64,000 nucleotides of DNA from Strigamia acuminata (taxonomy: Eukaryota > Arthropoda > Chilopoda > Geophilomorpha > Linotaeniidae), in contig OX442316.1 in NCBI GenBank assembly GCA_949358305.1, forward strand, positions 4,712,001 to 4,776,000, in the 5' to 3' direction. Every line of letters begins with the position of its first letter. The first letter of the stretch is position 1. Below the pieces are notes generated by a model, which did not search any database, was not told the DNA's origin, and saw only the letters and a list, made by a program, of their open reading frames with translations. Below are positions 23,071 through 34,823 of this stretch, piece by piece. The position numbers were made by a program, and so were the translations under genes.

Positions 23071-26000
23071 TCAATAACTGCCATCTGGATCAATAAGTTC
23101 TTGTTTAAATGGCTGAACGCTCTGCAGTTTATACGAGTCTGGTGGACTGGGTATTGGGGTGTCTGGATGCCCATTGCTCAGGTGATCTGAATGTCCATTC
23201 AGGAGATCCGACGGCAGCGGAGGTGGTGGCGGTGGCGCTGGCTGATATGTCGTTGGAGTCGATGAATTCGAAGCTGAAGTGGACGAATTCTCATTAATGC
23301 CACCTAATAATGCAAGAGAAGTGAGTAAAGTGGAAGGAAAAGTGATGAGATGAACGCCCCAAGCAATGTGAAGAAAAAGGTACAGTCTAACGCCGTTTAC
23401 AAATCGCCAAAAGTTACGGATTCTAAGCTGTAAGTCTCCGGAATCGACATCATATCATCATCAGCCATATTTGCTAGCCTCAGGTTCCAAGGACTTGAGA
23501 AAAAATTACTCGGCAACTGAACTAGAATGCTTAGCGGCAGTTATGGATGATTTGAGAACGTACGTTCTTGCCGATTAATCGCTAGAAGTCTCCAGAATAA
23601 AAATCTAGAGTCTAATAAGATGCCCTCTGCATGTTTATTAGCTGCAAGCTTCAAGAAACTAGCAAGAAAATTACTCGGTAACTGAACTAGAATGTCTTGC
23701 AGTAGTTTGGGATGATTATGATTGGAGGACGTACGTTCTTGCTGGTTTTTCGCTAAAAGTCTCCAGAATTAACATCTACAGCCGATTAAGATGTTTATTA
23801 GCCGCAAACTCCAAGGACAGGTGAAAAATTGCTCAGCAACTGAACTAGAATGTTTAGCAGTAGTTTGGGCTATCTGAACGTCTACTTTGTGCGCATTTGC
23901 TGTAACGGAGATGGACTGTACTAATAGATCGAGTGATGCAACTGTCTAATTGCAGAATCAAAGTGGAAGGATATAAGGAAGACCCATTTGGCAGATATCG
24001 CTTAAGTGTGCTGCAAGTCTAAATATGTAGGCAACTGCAAAGCTTTGAGAATGGAAGGGCTGGCATCCCTTTGATTTTAATAATCACTCAACCTTACCCC
24101 CTCGGAGATGAAAGTAGGTTATAGGTGGGGCCATCGTACCTCCTAGCAACATCTCCTGCAACAGATTATCTATTTTGGCCATGCCAAATAATTTGGCAAA
24201 CTGTATCTGTTCTATCATCTGCCACGCGATGCTTTGTAACGTCGGTAGTGTCAGCAGGATTTCACCGAAGCGACCGCGGGATTCGTATTGGCGATCATTG
24301 ATGTAGTCTTCCAAGTTCATCTGCACTTGGTTACGCAGTGCCTTTACCTTATTGCTATTGCTAAGGCCTTTTGCGACTAGAGAAAAAAATAAAACAAAGT
24401 TATGAGAAATCTGATGATACCGCACCCGTGTTCTATCCAGTAGCGTAGCAAGAAGTCAATGGACCCCTATGCAAGTTGGGTTGATGGACCCTTTAGCGAT
24501 GCTGTTTTAGCGACGTTGTTTTTAAAGTGCTTAGATGCAGTTAGGTTAGGTTAGGTTAGGTTAGGTTAGGTTAAATTAGGTTGAAAAACAGCGTTGCTAA
24601 AACAGGCGATAGCTCTACCGCTGGTTCTACCAGTAGGTTTACGGCAACGAGAGTATTAGCGCACCTGGATCGAAAAAGACGATGGCTTTAAGACATGCCA
24701 TTTCCGTGTCGTCAATTTGCACTTCCCGCAATGGCTTTATGAGTTCATCCATGATGCGTCCACCAAGTTGACTCGTGTCCACATTGGCGGAATGCCGAGG
24801 GATGAGATAATCGTTGCCGAGCAACAGGATGTCGGTCAAAAGAAGTGATCTGCACGCGAGTCCCAGCAACAAATGCTCCCCCGCATGCGCCCTTAACAGA
24901 GCCACCTGGAACAGAAAAAAAAAATTTAAAGAGGGGTCTTGTGATGGACTTCCGGTTTGTAGAAATCACTTGATCATCCAATGGCAGCTGACAGAACGCC
25001 GGAATGTATTTGGCCCATTCGACCAATACGAGCAGCTGCTGCTTCATGGATTCGCATACGTCATCAACACTGGCCACTTTCTTATTGGCCAAATTGGTGT
25101 CGTGATTCTGTGGACCAATCTGTCACAGTGAATTTTCAACTCTTACACAACTCGGCGATTTTTGCACGTAAAAATGATTTTTATTTACCTGGCGCGACAT
25201 CATCTCGGCCGTGAGCAGAGTGGTCACGGAAAGCCCATTCGGGTCGATTTGTTCGTCGTAACTGGGCCGGCGACAACTGATTCGGTCGCGTTCGTTCTGG
25301 ACGGCTAAATTGAACGATAAGAAATTAAATGTGAGCCCATTTCCACACATTTTTCCACCAGAAATGTTTTTAAAAAAATTATTAATTTTTTTTTAATTTC
25401 CCCGATAAGAATGAACGATTTTGCGGTTGGCATGACAACCAGATAACATCCACACCCCCATGTCTTCAATTATCACAAAGACAAACACAAAAGTTGTGTC
25501 AACAAAACAAGAAAGCCAGGTGATAAAGGGAGAGAGAAAAAATTTAAAAAATAATAATAATGATTGAAATTCAATGACTGGGTCGTCGATTTGCCACTGT
25601 TTAACGTATGTAATGTAATACGCGGGGCTTAGCAAACATGGCGGTTGCCTAACAACCGAATTGGGAAGCAGGAATGTTTGTAACCGCTTTTTTTTTTTTT
25701 ATCAGCGACACGTTTATTATAACCGAATAATGTTTCTGCGAATTTCAAAAATTTAATCCATGGGAACGACACGCGAAATCCGATCTTAAGTATTTATTTA
25801 TTTTTATTTTTATTTTTTTTTTCAAATTGTGCAAAGTGATGAAATTGTATTCCGAGCTCACGCTACCGATTCCGCGAACCGAGTGCAACAAACCTCGATA
25901 TTTCTACATAAAACAAAATTTAAAATAACAAAAAAAAAATATTTATATATTTTTTAAATTTTAAATTTTGATATACGACTCCTCCCCAACTTATTTCACA

Positions 26001-29000
26001 CAATACCAGGCTGCGTGATCGTGACAATAGTCACAGGACTCACGAATGTCAAAGGGTAAAACTGCACGGAGAGAGAGAAAGAAGGGCGTGGAATCAAGTT
26101 ACCAAATGTAAACAAAATCCCACAACCAGCCCCACTATACACAATACGAGATTTACGACACGATTTCGAGCACTTAAAAAATAAAAGAATTACTCCCAAA
26201 TGGTTAATTACCAGGTAATAAACCCCCCAGAACCAAAAAAAAATTATACAACATTTACCTTCTTTCTTCATTCCTGCGCGGAAACATTTCTTCAGTCTGC
26301 AATAACGGCATTGGTTGCGCTTGTCTTTGTCGACGAGGCAATTGCGCTCGAATCGACACGAGTACATGTGATTCTTGCGGACACTGCGCCGAAAAAAGCC
26401 TTTGCAGCCATCGCAGCTGGCCGCCCCGTAATGTTTACCCGTCGCACGGTCCCCGCAAATGGCACAAAATTGACTGATCACACCTGGTAGTGTTGTCGAC
26501 GACGAAGATGGTGGCATCACCGATGCGTTACCGTGCAGTGTGGCCAATTCCCCATCTGGAAAAAAAAATTAAAAAAATAAAATTAATTTAAAAAAATTTT
26601 TTTTTTTTTTTAAATAAATTTAGAAATTGTTAAATTTGGATGTGTTTTGGTGAGTTTTTAACCTCTGGGTAGATCAAAGTCAAGGCCGAAGTGACGTCGA
26701 CTAAGATACATGCTATGAGCGGGCGCCATGCACGCGTTCTGCCAACCGCCCTCGCGTCAAATGCCATCAAGACACCACATCGGATTTTGAGTTTGAGAAA
26801 TTTCTCTTCTCCCCTTCCCCTTCCCACTAGCCCGCGTACACGTGACTGAGCCGTCCACTTAAACGGCAGTGAAACAAATACGTCACTTGACATCCGGTCA
26901 AACCCTTTGCAAACTGTGATGGTCAGTTTTTTTTTAATTGAGGCGAAAATTAGTTCAAGTGTCGCCTTATCTCGATATTGCACATCAAGGTCAAGTGATC
27001 CCTTACAACACCTAGTGCTTGGTGGGGATGAAATTTGGTCTTTTTGGGTTTTTTTGGAAAAATTGGAATTTTTGGGGGAAATTTTTTTTTTGGTTTTTTT
27101 TTATGGTGGGGCTTTTAAATGTTGGGGAATTTATGTATTGTGGGATGGGGGTGTTGCAGGAAGGATGAGGTTCGGGGTGTAGGGTTTGGATGGGTTGGAA
27201 TTGTTAATCTAATTAATTTGAGAAATTGAGGATTTGATTTATGGTTTCTTTGAATTTGAAGAAACCCAACACCTGATGGTATAGCAAGGTCATTTATAAA
27301 TTATGGTTTAATTGGTTGGGAAAAAATTGGACACCTTTAAGTCTGGTGATTTTTGGTTTAAAGTGAGATAATTTGCATTTCCTGCAATTATTGGAATTTT
27401 TACAATTTTTGGATTTTTTTGCATTTTTGTTGCGATTTTTGCATTTTTGACATTTTTTATTGCGACTTTTTGCATTTTTTGATATTTTTGTTGTAATTTT
27501 TGCATTTTTTGATATTTTTGTTGCAATTTTTCGCATTTTAATAATTTACTGCAATTTTTGCATTTTTTGATACTTTTATTATAATTTTTTGCATTTTTTG
27601 ACCATTTTTTGCACTTTTTGATACTTTTATTATATTTTTTTTGCATTTTTAAACAATTTTTTGCATCTTTTGACTATTTTGTGCATTTTTTGACCATTTT
27701 CTGCATTTTCTGACCATTTTTTGTTGCAATTTACGCCCTATCATCATTTTCCGACATTTTAAGAAAACTTTTTTTTCTGGAAAAAATTAATTTATTGAAT
27801 TTCACTCAAGTGTTGAGAATTTAAATTTTCAAGTGTTATATAAATCCAATTCCTCAAAATCTCAAGAACCCCACGAGTACCTTAATCTTAAAAACCCCAC
27901 ACACATAACGCACACAATAAAAAAAAAAAAAACTAATCTAAAAAAAAAAAATTAAAACATGAACTTTTTTAAAGAAAAATTAAAAAACATGATGGCACAT
28001 CTGCATTTCATTTGACCTTCTTGACCTCGCGATTTCCTTTGAGCGGCGGCGAATCAAACCCAAAAACAAATTCCACCAAAAAAACGCAGAAAAACCGCTA
28101 AAAAACGCACCGAAACCCCAAGAAAACCCTTAAACGACACAAAACGCATTGTTTCCAACCTTTCCATCACCTTTCTCGACAGTGATTGTGATTATGAAAC
28201 GAATTCGAGCAGAAAAATAAAAATTTCTAAATTTTGTTGATGAAGTTATCATCACTCTAATTGACATTTTCCAACGAATCTATCGGGAATTATCTAAGTG
28301 ATAATGAAGAGATAAGATACGTGTGCAAATATATACCCTGCAATTAGTCGTTTTAGTGTCGTCAATAACTCCTCCTAGTCTTGCAATTCTCGTGTTGTGC
28401 AGGGCACCAGCGCCCCTCCTTTTCTCTTGTTGCACTGCCATGTTTTCCCATAAGACCGTTTCCCTCGCTGTTCCCAGAGGTCCCATTGGTTTCATTAAGT
28501 CTTTTAGGCTGTGGTTTATGAGATGAGGTTTATATTTCTTGTTGCTAAACCAAATGCTTGTGTTTTTAGCAGCATTTGTTTTAGAAAATTTTAGAAGGCA
28601 ATAAATGGTTTGGGATTGTTGACAAAATGTTTGGGGGTTTTAAACAATGCTTTTTTGGATATTTATTTGGAAATAATTGAATTTTTGGATTTTAATTTGG
28701 AAATAATTGCATTTTTGGATTTTAATTTGGAAATAATTGCATTTTTGGATTTTAATTTGGAAATAATTGCATTTTTGGATTTTAATTTGGAAATAATTGC
28801 ATTTTTGGATTTTGTAAACAATGCAAATTTGGATTTTAATTTTTGAACAGTGTTTTTTTGTGTTTAAAACAATGCATTTTTGGATTTTAATTTTTAAACA
28901 ATGCGTTTTAGGATTTTAATTTGGAAATAATTCCATTTTTGAATTTTAATTTGTAAACAATGCAAATTTTGATTTTAATTTTGAAACTGTGTATTTTTGA

Positions 29001-32000
29001 GTTTAGAACAATGCATTTTTGGATTTTAATTTTTAAACAGTGTATTTTTGAGTTTAAAACAATGCATTTTTGGATTTTAATTTTTAAACAGTGTATTTTT
29101 GAGTTTAGAACAATGCATTTTTGGATTTTAATTTTTAAACAATGCGTTTTAGGATTTTAATTTGGAAATAATTTCAATTTTGGATTTTAATTTGTAAACA
29201 ATGCAAATTTGGATTTTAATTTTTAAACAGTTGTGTATTTTTGAGTTTAAAACAATGCATTTTTGGATTTTACTTTGGAAATAATTGCATTTTTGGATTT
29301 TACTTTGGAAATAATTGCATTTTTGGATTTTACTTTGGAAATAATTGCATTTTTGGATTTTGTAAACAATGCAATTTTGGATTTTAAATTTTAAACAGTG
29401 TATTTTTGAGTTTAGAACAATGCATTTTTGGATTTTGACAACTGAATGTTTTGATGTCGGATTTTTGCTCCAAATTAGCGGATAGAACAATTAATGTGAC
29501 AAAGCAAGGTGTTTAGAAAAAAGGAAGTTTTAAAGATCATTGGTTTTAGAAGGTGGTTAGTGGCCATTTTTGTTTAAAGTTTTTACAAACAGCATGAATG
29601 CGACTACTGTTTTTGGATGATTTATTTCCAACTTTTTTATGAGTGCTTTTATAGTTTTGAGGGGGTTTTTTGATTGATTAACTTTATTTTAAACATTTTT
29701 TAAAATTCTATAACATTTTCTGCAGCTATTTTAAATATTTTTGGGCAATTTTATTATTTTTTTAAAGATATTTTTAGTTTTTAGTATTTTATATAGCTAT
29801 ATTTAGCATTTTTGGCAGTTCTATCATTTCTACAGCTATTTTTAGCAGTTTTACCATTTCTACAGCTATTTTTAGCAGTTTTACCATTTCTACAGCTATT
29901 TTTAGCAGTTTTACCATTTCTACAGCTAGTGTTAGCAGTTTTACCATTTCTACAGCTAGTTTTAGCAGTTTTACCATTTCTACAGCTAGTTTTAGCATTT
30001 TCTGTAGCAGTTTTTGTAATTTTTTTGGCAATTTTAGTACTTTTAGGCAGTTTCTGCATTTTCTATATAGCCATTTTTAGTATTTTTACACATATTTAGC
30101 ATTTTATTATTTTCCAGCTAATTTCTAACATTAATTTGCACCAGTTTACAGCTTTTCTCGGTATTCAAAACTCTGATTCTTGCAGGTGAATTCCAAACCA
30201 GCACGGATTGAAAGGGTGCACTTGGCACGTTCCCAACTCAGTTTCGAATTATGTGGCCGCATTTGATGCGGGAGGTGAACATGACATCATTTCCTGCCAC
30301 CACCCTACGGTTGTTAGGTGTGCAAACATGGGGTTGTTTCCTGTGTGCCCAAACTCGCACTAAAACATTATAAACTGGGCCAAACTCGCCCAAAATCCCC
30401 ACCTTCAATCCCCACAATAAAATATGACATTAATAACGAGAAGAATAATTGAAACGAGTCGAGTCAGAATTCGGCAAGTGTCATTTCAATATTTACACAT
30501 TTTAACTCATGAATGGGTGTTACCCTCGGTGTTACCACTATTTGAAGGTCACTCCCCTTTTCCCTATCCCCTAGATGACCCCCTGCCCTTGGAACTCATA
30601 CATCACAATCAGATGACCACCCCACTGGTTTAGTTTACTCTTCAACTAACTTGATGATAACTCATGTGGCGACTCACTCTCAGTGCCAAGCCTCAAACTG
30701 TTTGATCAATGGAAAAAATCCTATCAAAGTTGTTTTATTTTATCATCGAGATTCATTTGTTGTAAATCATTGCGTGAAGTGATAATTTTATTGGAAAAAA
30801 TGAGTGGAACTTTGTGGAATTGAATTCTTCAAGATTGTTTTGTGTTTTGGTGTTAAATATTATTTTGTAGCAGTTTCTGATTGTTTTGCATGGCTCTTTT
30901 CTCTGATTTTTAAATCATTTTTTTTTTAATTCTCTACTAATTTTTTAATTTTTTCTTAATTTCTGTAATGTTTTGCTAATTTTTTTAATGTTTTGTTAAT
31001 TTTTCTAATTTTTTTGCTAATTTTTTTTTAATTTTCTGATTTTTTTTTAATTTTCTGATTTTTTTTTTATTTTCTGATCATTTTTCTAATTTTCTGCTAA
31101 TTTTTCGAATTTTTCTGTTAATTTTTCTCATTTACTGTTAATTTTTCTCATTTACTGTTAATTTTTCTCATTTACTGTTAATTTTTCTCATTTACTGTTA
31201 ATTTTTCTCATTTACTGTTAATTTTTCTCATTTACTGTTAATTTTTCTCATTTACTGTTAATTTTTCTCATTTACTGTTAATTTTTCTCATTTACTGTTA
31301 ATTTTTCTCATTTACTGTTAATTTTTCTAAGTTTCTGCTCATTTTTCTAATTTTCTGCTCGTTTTTATTATTTTAAACTCAATTTCCACCATTTTTTGCA
31401 TTTTCTGCTTCTTTTACACAATTGTCTGCATTTTCTGTTTCTTTTACACAATTGTCTGCATTTTCTGCTGATTTTACACAATTGTCTGCATTTTCTGCTG
31501 ATTTTACACAATTGTCTGCATTTTCTGCTGATTTTACACAATTTTCTGCAGTTTATGCTCATCTTACACCATTTTCTGCTTATATTACACACTTTCTGCT
31601 CATTTTACATATTTTCTCCTCGTTTCACACATTTTCTGCTCACTTTACACACTTTCTGCTCACTTTACACATTTCCTGCACATTTTACACCCTTTACTGT
31701 CATTTCAAATAATCCATCCCGAATTATTTTTCCTTCCAAAACCCGGCAAGCAAAATCGACAAGAATTGACCATTTTGCTCAACACCCAAAACCCAAAATT
31801 TAAAACCTGCAATATGAAAAGCAAAAATCTAAAACTTTTCACTAAAATTCACCAAACAACAAAGTGAATAACGAATCCACCCAAATCAAATCAAAGCCCA
31901 GACATACGAGGGCAACACAATCTAAACCCAATACCTATTGGCGTGATAACCGACCGATTATTAAAGCTCATTCAGACATCAGGAGTCAATCACGTGATCA

Positions 32001-33192
32001 GTTTTCTTTCCATCATCCCTTTTTTTTCTCCCCTTCTCGCTCGAAATTGTTAAAAAGCGAAAAAATCGTAATCGAATTGATGAACTTTGGGGGATCAAGG
32101 TACAAACCAAAAGCGGAGCATAAACTTACTTATTAAATGAGTCGAACATGAAAATATCTTAGGCCTATCACTCGTGTCCACGCGTCGAATTTCATCCCAT
32201 GAAATAGATCTCCGTCTTACAAGTGGACAGTTGTCTTATCGCTAATTATTTTGATGTACTGGGCTCTTGTAACTCACTCCCTTTAATTTACTCGACTTGA
32301 AATTGGTCCGGGCATGTACAACGCTCCGAATCGTATTCAAAACAACGCCATCACGTGATCAGGTAAGATCATGTAACCAAAATGGCGAATTATAAACAAC
32401 GAAAGGAATAAAAAAAAAAAAAGGAAAAATCGAGAAATAAAACATTGAAAAAATGTTGAAATTCCATAATTGTCGATTTTCGTCGGGGATAAAATGTGGA
32501 AATTTCTGGAAAATTTGCGTTTTTTCAATAAAAAGTTGGAAATTTTTGGAGGAAAAAACGAGAGGAGAAATTGCGCGCTATTTCTGCTCGGTGCACCCCG
32601 TTTGTGCCCATTCAACTCCGATTGTGTTTAGGTGAGGTTGGATACTTTATAGCAAAGTACAAATTCCACTATGCCAAAGGTACATTCTGGGCGGGGTTTG
32701 CACCTCATTCCAGTCTTTTCTAATCGCGCATTAGCCTTGTTCACGCGTCCCAACACGCGTTCCGACATTTGCATCCGCGGAAAAAGCACAAACGGGATTA
32801 AAACCAGCAAAAACTCAAGGTAAATCCGGCAGAAATGAGGCGGAAAATCGACATTTTCACCACCGACGACGAAGCGGACAAATTTTTTAATTATTTAATT
32901 TAATTTTGATTTAATTTAATTTTTATTATTATTATTATTATTATTATTGAGTTTTGTGTTTTCGAGTCACGTGTTTGTGTGTGGGAAACGTCGATAGGGT
33001 TTTTTGTGGTCAACTTTGGACAGAAGAAAAAGGGCCCGAGTCCAAAGAACATCGCGTTTGGTTGCACCTCGTTGTTCACTTACCGGCCACTGCGAGTTGA
33101 GGAACGGCTGCTGAGTTGTGCACAATGACGGAGCCGGGGATTGCGGACGTTGCCAGCACTCCTGAAGAGATGACGGGATGCTCTTCGCTCAT
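23071..33192 (-). CDS. Hnf4: Hepatocyte nuclear factor 4 (nuclear receptor NR2A), seven coding exons, 460 aa
   Basis: Nuclear receptor controlling lipid and gut/fat-body gene programmes, binding DR1 elements as a homodimer. Coding exons (minus): 33192-33084, 26555-26259, 25304-25189, 25119-24970, 24905-24665, 24376-24140 and 23303-23071. The DNA-binding domain starts at C67 ([20 protein letters not shown]) with the HNF4 P-box CDGCKGFF and [14 protein letters not shown]. The ligand-binding domain contains [40 protein letters not shown] and [13 protein letters not shown], and the AF-2 region has [18 protein letters not shown]. The Pro-rich F-region ends ...[10 protein letters not shown]. Exon 1 is assigned from a donor CCG|GTAAGT in phase with exon 2. 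Intron 1 is 6.5 kb and filled with minisatellites. Confidence 0.95.
23460..23930 (+). mobile_element. Ty3/gypsy retrotransposon RNase H fragments, three tandem copies
   Basis: Within HNF4 intron 6, three successive segments of about 160 bp (around 23480, 23640 and 23800) each contain a version of aactgaactagaatg, which reads as the ATELECLA motif of the reverse-transcriptase-linked RNase H domain of Ty3/gypsy elements, followed by A-V-W/M-like residues. Frames are broken by stops, no LTRs or other domains are seen, and the copies differ from each other. It is a decayed, secondarily duplicated remnant. Confidence 0.7.
24438..24623. mobile_element. Possible MITE remnant carrying telomere-like repeats
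   Basis: In HNF4 intron 5, the sequence cagtagcgtagc at 24438 faces a roughly inverted gctctaccgctg ending at 24623. The match is imperfect and no target duplication was confirmed. The enclosed DNA includes the TTAGG array. Confidence 0.35.
24541..24573 (+). repeat. Interstitial telomeric repeat (TTAGG)6
   Basis: Six perfect consecutive TTAGG units at 24541-24570 plus TTA, then a broken unit (aattagg). TTAGG is the ancestral arthropod telomere repeat. It lies in HNF4 intron 5 with genes on both sides, so it is interstitial. Confidence 0.92.
26640..27300. promoter_or_regulatory. Candidate regulatory island in HNF4 intron 1 with nuclear-receptor half-sites
   Basis: A GC-richer stretch (26680-26900) in otherwise AT-rich intron. 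It holds CAAAGTC (26675-26681, HNF4-like), a CRE-like tgacgtcg (near 26692), an E-box-like cacgtgac, TCAAGGTCA (26985-26993, an FTZ-F1/ERR-type extended half-site) and AGGTCA (27287-27292). Motifs are seen directly; function is inference. Confidence 0.35.
27400..27730. repeat. Intronic minisatellite, roughly 20-31 bp period
   Basis: Irregular copies of a T-rich unit such as tttgatatttttgttgcaat plus ttttgcatttt, in HNF4 intron 1. Minus-strand open frames across it are repeat artefacts. Confidence 0.8.
28013..28027 (-). promoter_or_regulatory. Perfect AGGTCA direct repeat with 3-bp spacer (DR3)
   Basis: On the minus strand the sequence reads AGGTCA-aga-AGGTCA inside HNF4 intron 1. Perfect paired hexamers are typical nuclear-receptor dimer sites. 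A DR3 can arise by chance in tens of kilobases, so the call is tentative. Confidence 0.35.
28660..29445. repeat. Intronic minisatellite, 30-bp unit and variants
   Basis: HNF4 intron 1. The core unit joins tttggaaataattgcat and ttttggattttaa (30 bp), in near-perfect runs at 28660-28810 and 29270-29360, with related variants (taaacagtgtatttttgagt) between them, about 25 units in all. Confidence 0.9.
29800..30060. repeat. Intronic minisatellite, 30-bp unit
   Basis: HNF4 intron 1. At least six near-identical copies of a unit made of tttttagcagttttaccatt and tctacagcta. Confidence 0.9.
30930..31700. repeat. Intronic minisatellites, 20-bp then 30-bp units
   Basis: HNF4 intron 1. The run at 31125-31325 holds ten almost perfect copies of tttactgttaatttttctca (20 bp). 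The run at 31400-31560 repeats a 30-bp unit made of gcattttctgctgattttac and acaattgtct. Related decayed units lie on both sides. Confidence 0.9.
33039..33051 (+). promoter_or_regulatory. HNF4-like DR1 next to HNF4 exon 1
   Basis: AGTCCA-a-AGAACA lies 33 bases inside intron 1 from the exon 1 donor. HNF4 prefers DR1 sites containing AGTCCAAAG, so this is a possible autoregulatory site. Confidence 0.3.
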
Positions 33193-34823
33193 AGCGGGGG
33201 TGGTTTCGCACCTCCGCCGCAAGGCGAGGGTCAAAACTTGGACGTCCCGTGGGTTGCAATGATGGACTTGTACCTGGGAGGGCGGAGTACGGCGCGAGCT
33301 CGACGGCAGTCGTCGACGTAATACGAAAGCGCCAATTGCACGTGATCTCAAACACCCCTGATAACGAAAATCGACGGATAAAAAAAAAAGTTTAAAAGTA
33401 AAATTCAGACAGATGGCGCAATGAGCCGAAATGGAGGATTTGTTTTCGTCGGGGTATTTTGTGTGCTTGGAGAATATGGAGATGTTTGGGAAAATTGTGC
33501 ACTTTGCTCGCTGCTGGATGCGATTGTTGATAAAACATCCAAAAAGTGGTTGGTTTTGTTTTTTTTTGGAAATATTGTTTAGGGTTTTTTATTGTTGGAT
33601 GCGTGGAGAGCTCTTTTTGATGCTGTTGCGTGCGGAATATTAGTTTTGTGGTATTGTTTCAAGGGAAAAATTAGTTTTGTGGTATTGTTTTAAGGGAAAA
33701 ATTAGTTTTGTGGTATTGTTTTAAGGGAAAAATTAGTTTTGTGGTATTGTTTCAAGGGAAAAATTAGTTTTGTGGTATTGTTTTGTGTAAAAAATTACTT
33801 TTGTGGTATTGTTTTAAGGGAAAAATTAGTTTTGTGGTATTGTTTTAAGGGAAAAATTAGTTTTGTGGTATTGTTTCAAGGGAAAAATTAGTTGTTTGGT
33901 ATTGTTTTAAGGGAAAAATTAGTTTTTTGGTATTGTTTTAAGGAAAAAACTAGTTTTGTGTTATGGTTTTTGGTAAAAAATTAGTTTAGTGGTATTGTTT
34001 CAGGGGAAAAATTATTTTTTTGGTATTGTTTTAAGGAAAAAATTAGTTTTTTGTTATTGTTTTAAGGGAAAAATTAGTTTTGTGGTATTGTTTCAAGGGA
34101 AAAATTAGTTTTGTGTTATTGTTGAGTTGGAAAGTTAGTTTTGTGTCATTGTTTTATGCGGAAAGTTAGTTTTGCGTTATTGTTTTATGCAAAAAAATTA
34201 GTTTTGTGTTGTATTGTTTCGGCAGAAAATTGTTTTTGTTGTTTGTTCATGCTAAGAGTGCGATTTTTCTGCAGTTTTTATCACTTTTTCACAGCAATGA
34301 TGCAAAAATCTGGGAAAACAATGATACAGCAATGATAAATATTTTCTTTCAAAAAAAAATATTTTAATAATGATTCAGCGATGAAACCTTTGAGGAAACA
34401 GTGAAGCAATTTGATTGATTCACTTTCGCGAGTTATTTCGCGCTGAATCCGCCGATTTCTCCAGAAAATCAATTTTACATTTAAAAATAACCCAATTATA
34501 ATTATCCCACATACATTTATCCATCAATCACCAGACAAAACATGATAATAATAAAAAAAAAAAAAAAAAAAAAAAGATAATTTAAAAAAAAAAAATTTAT
34601 ATAATAATATCTTTTTTTAACCAATAATTCCAATGTTGACGACCCTTTATCACCCATAAAAAACGACATTTTTAAAACAATAACAATTTAATCTTTATTT
34701 TTCTCCGTTTTTCCGCAGGGAAAATGCGAAACTGTCAAGGGCAAGGCGGCCGCGCCGGCAATGACGCACAGACGAAAGTTTTGTTTGTTTATAAGACACC
34801 ATAAAATTAAGACCGGAAAATCC
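33193..34823. other. Divergent promoter region between HNF4 (-) and the first CAP gene (+)
   Basis: Open frames continue upstream of the HNF4 ATG at 33192, but no further ATG in frame was found, so 33193-33360 is taken as 5' UTR. The middle is a minisatellite (33640-34200). Poly-A tracts lie at 34550-34600. No additional exon was recognised. Confidence 0.45.
33640..34200. repeat. Minisatellite, 31-bp unit
   Basis: About 17 copies of a 31-bp unit built from ttttgtggtattgttttaag and ggaaaaattag, upstream of HNF4 exon 1, with decreasing similarity towards 34200. Confidence 0.92.

Noticed and set aside
24541-24573. Real chromosome end
   Set aside because: Only six units, with HNF4 exons on both sides.
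26630-26983. 117-codon minus-strand frame as an alternative HNF4 first exon
   Set aside because: No donor in the correct phase and no receptor-like sequence; the exon at 33084-33192 fits better.
28610-30100. Several 66-113 codon frames on both strands
   Set aside because: All fall in 30-bp minisatellites, whose length keeps frames open by chance.
28660-34200. CRISPR-like array
   Set aside because: Units are directly adjacent without unique spacers, and the genome is eukaryotic; these are minisatellites.
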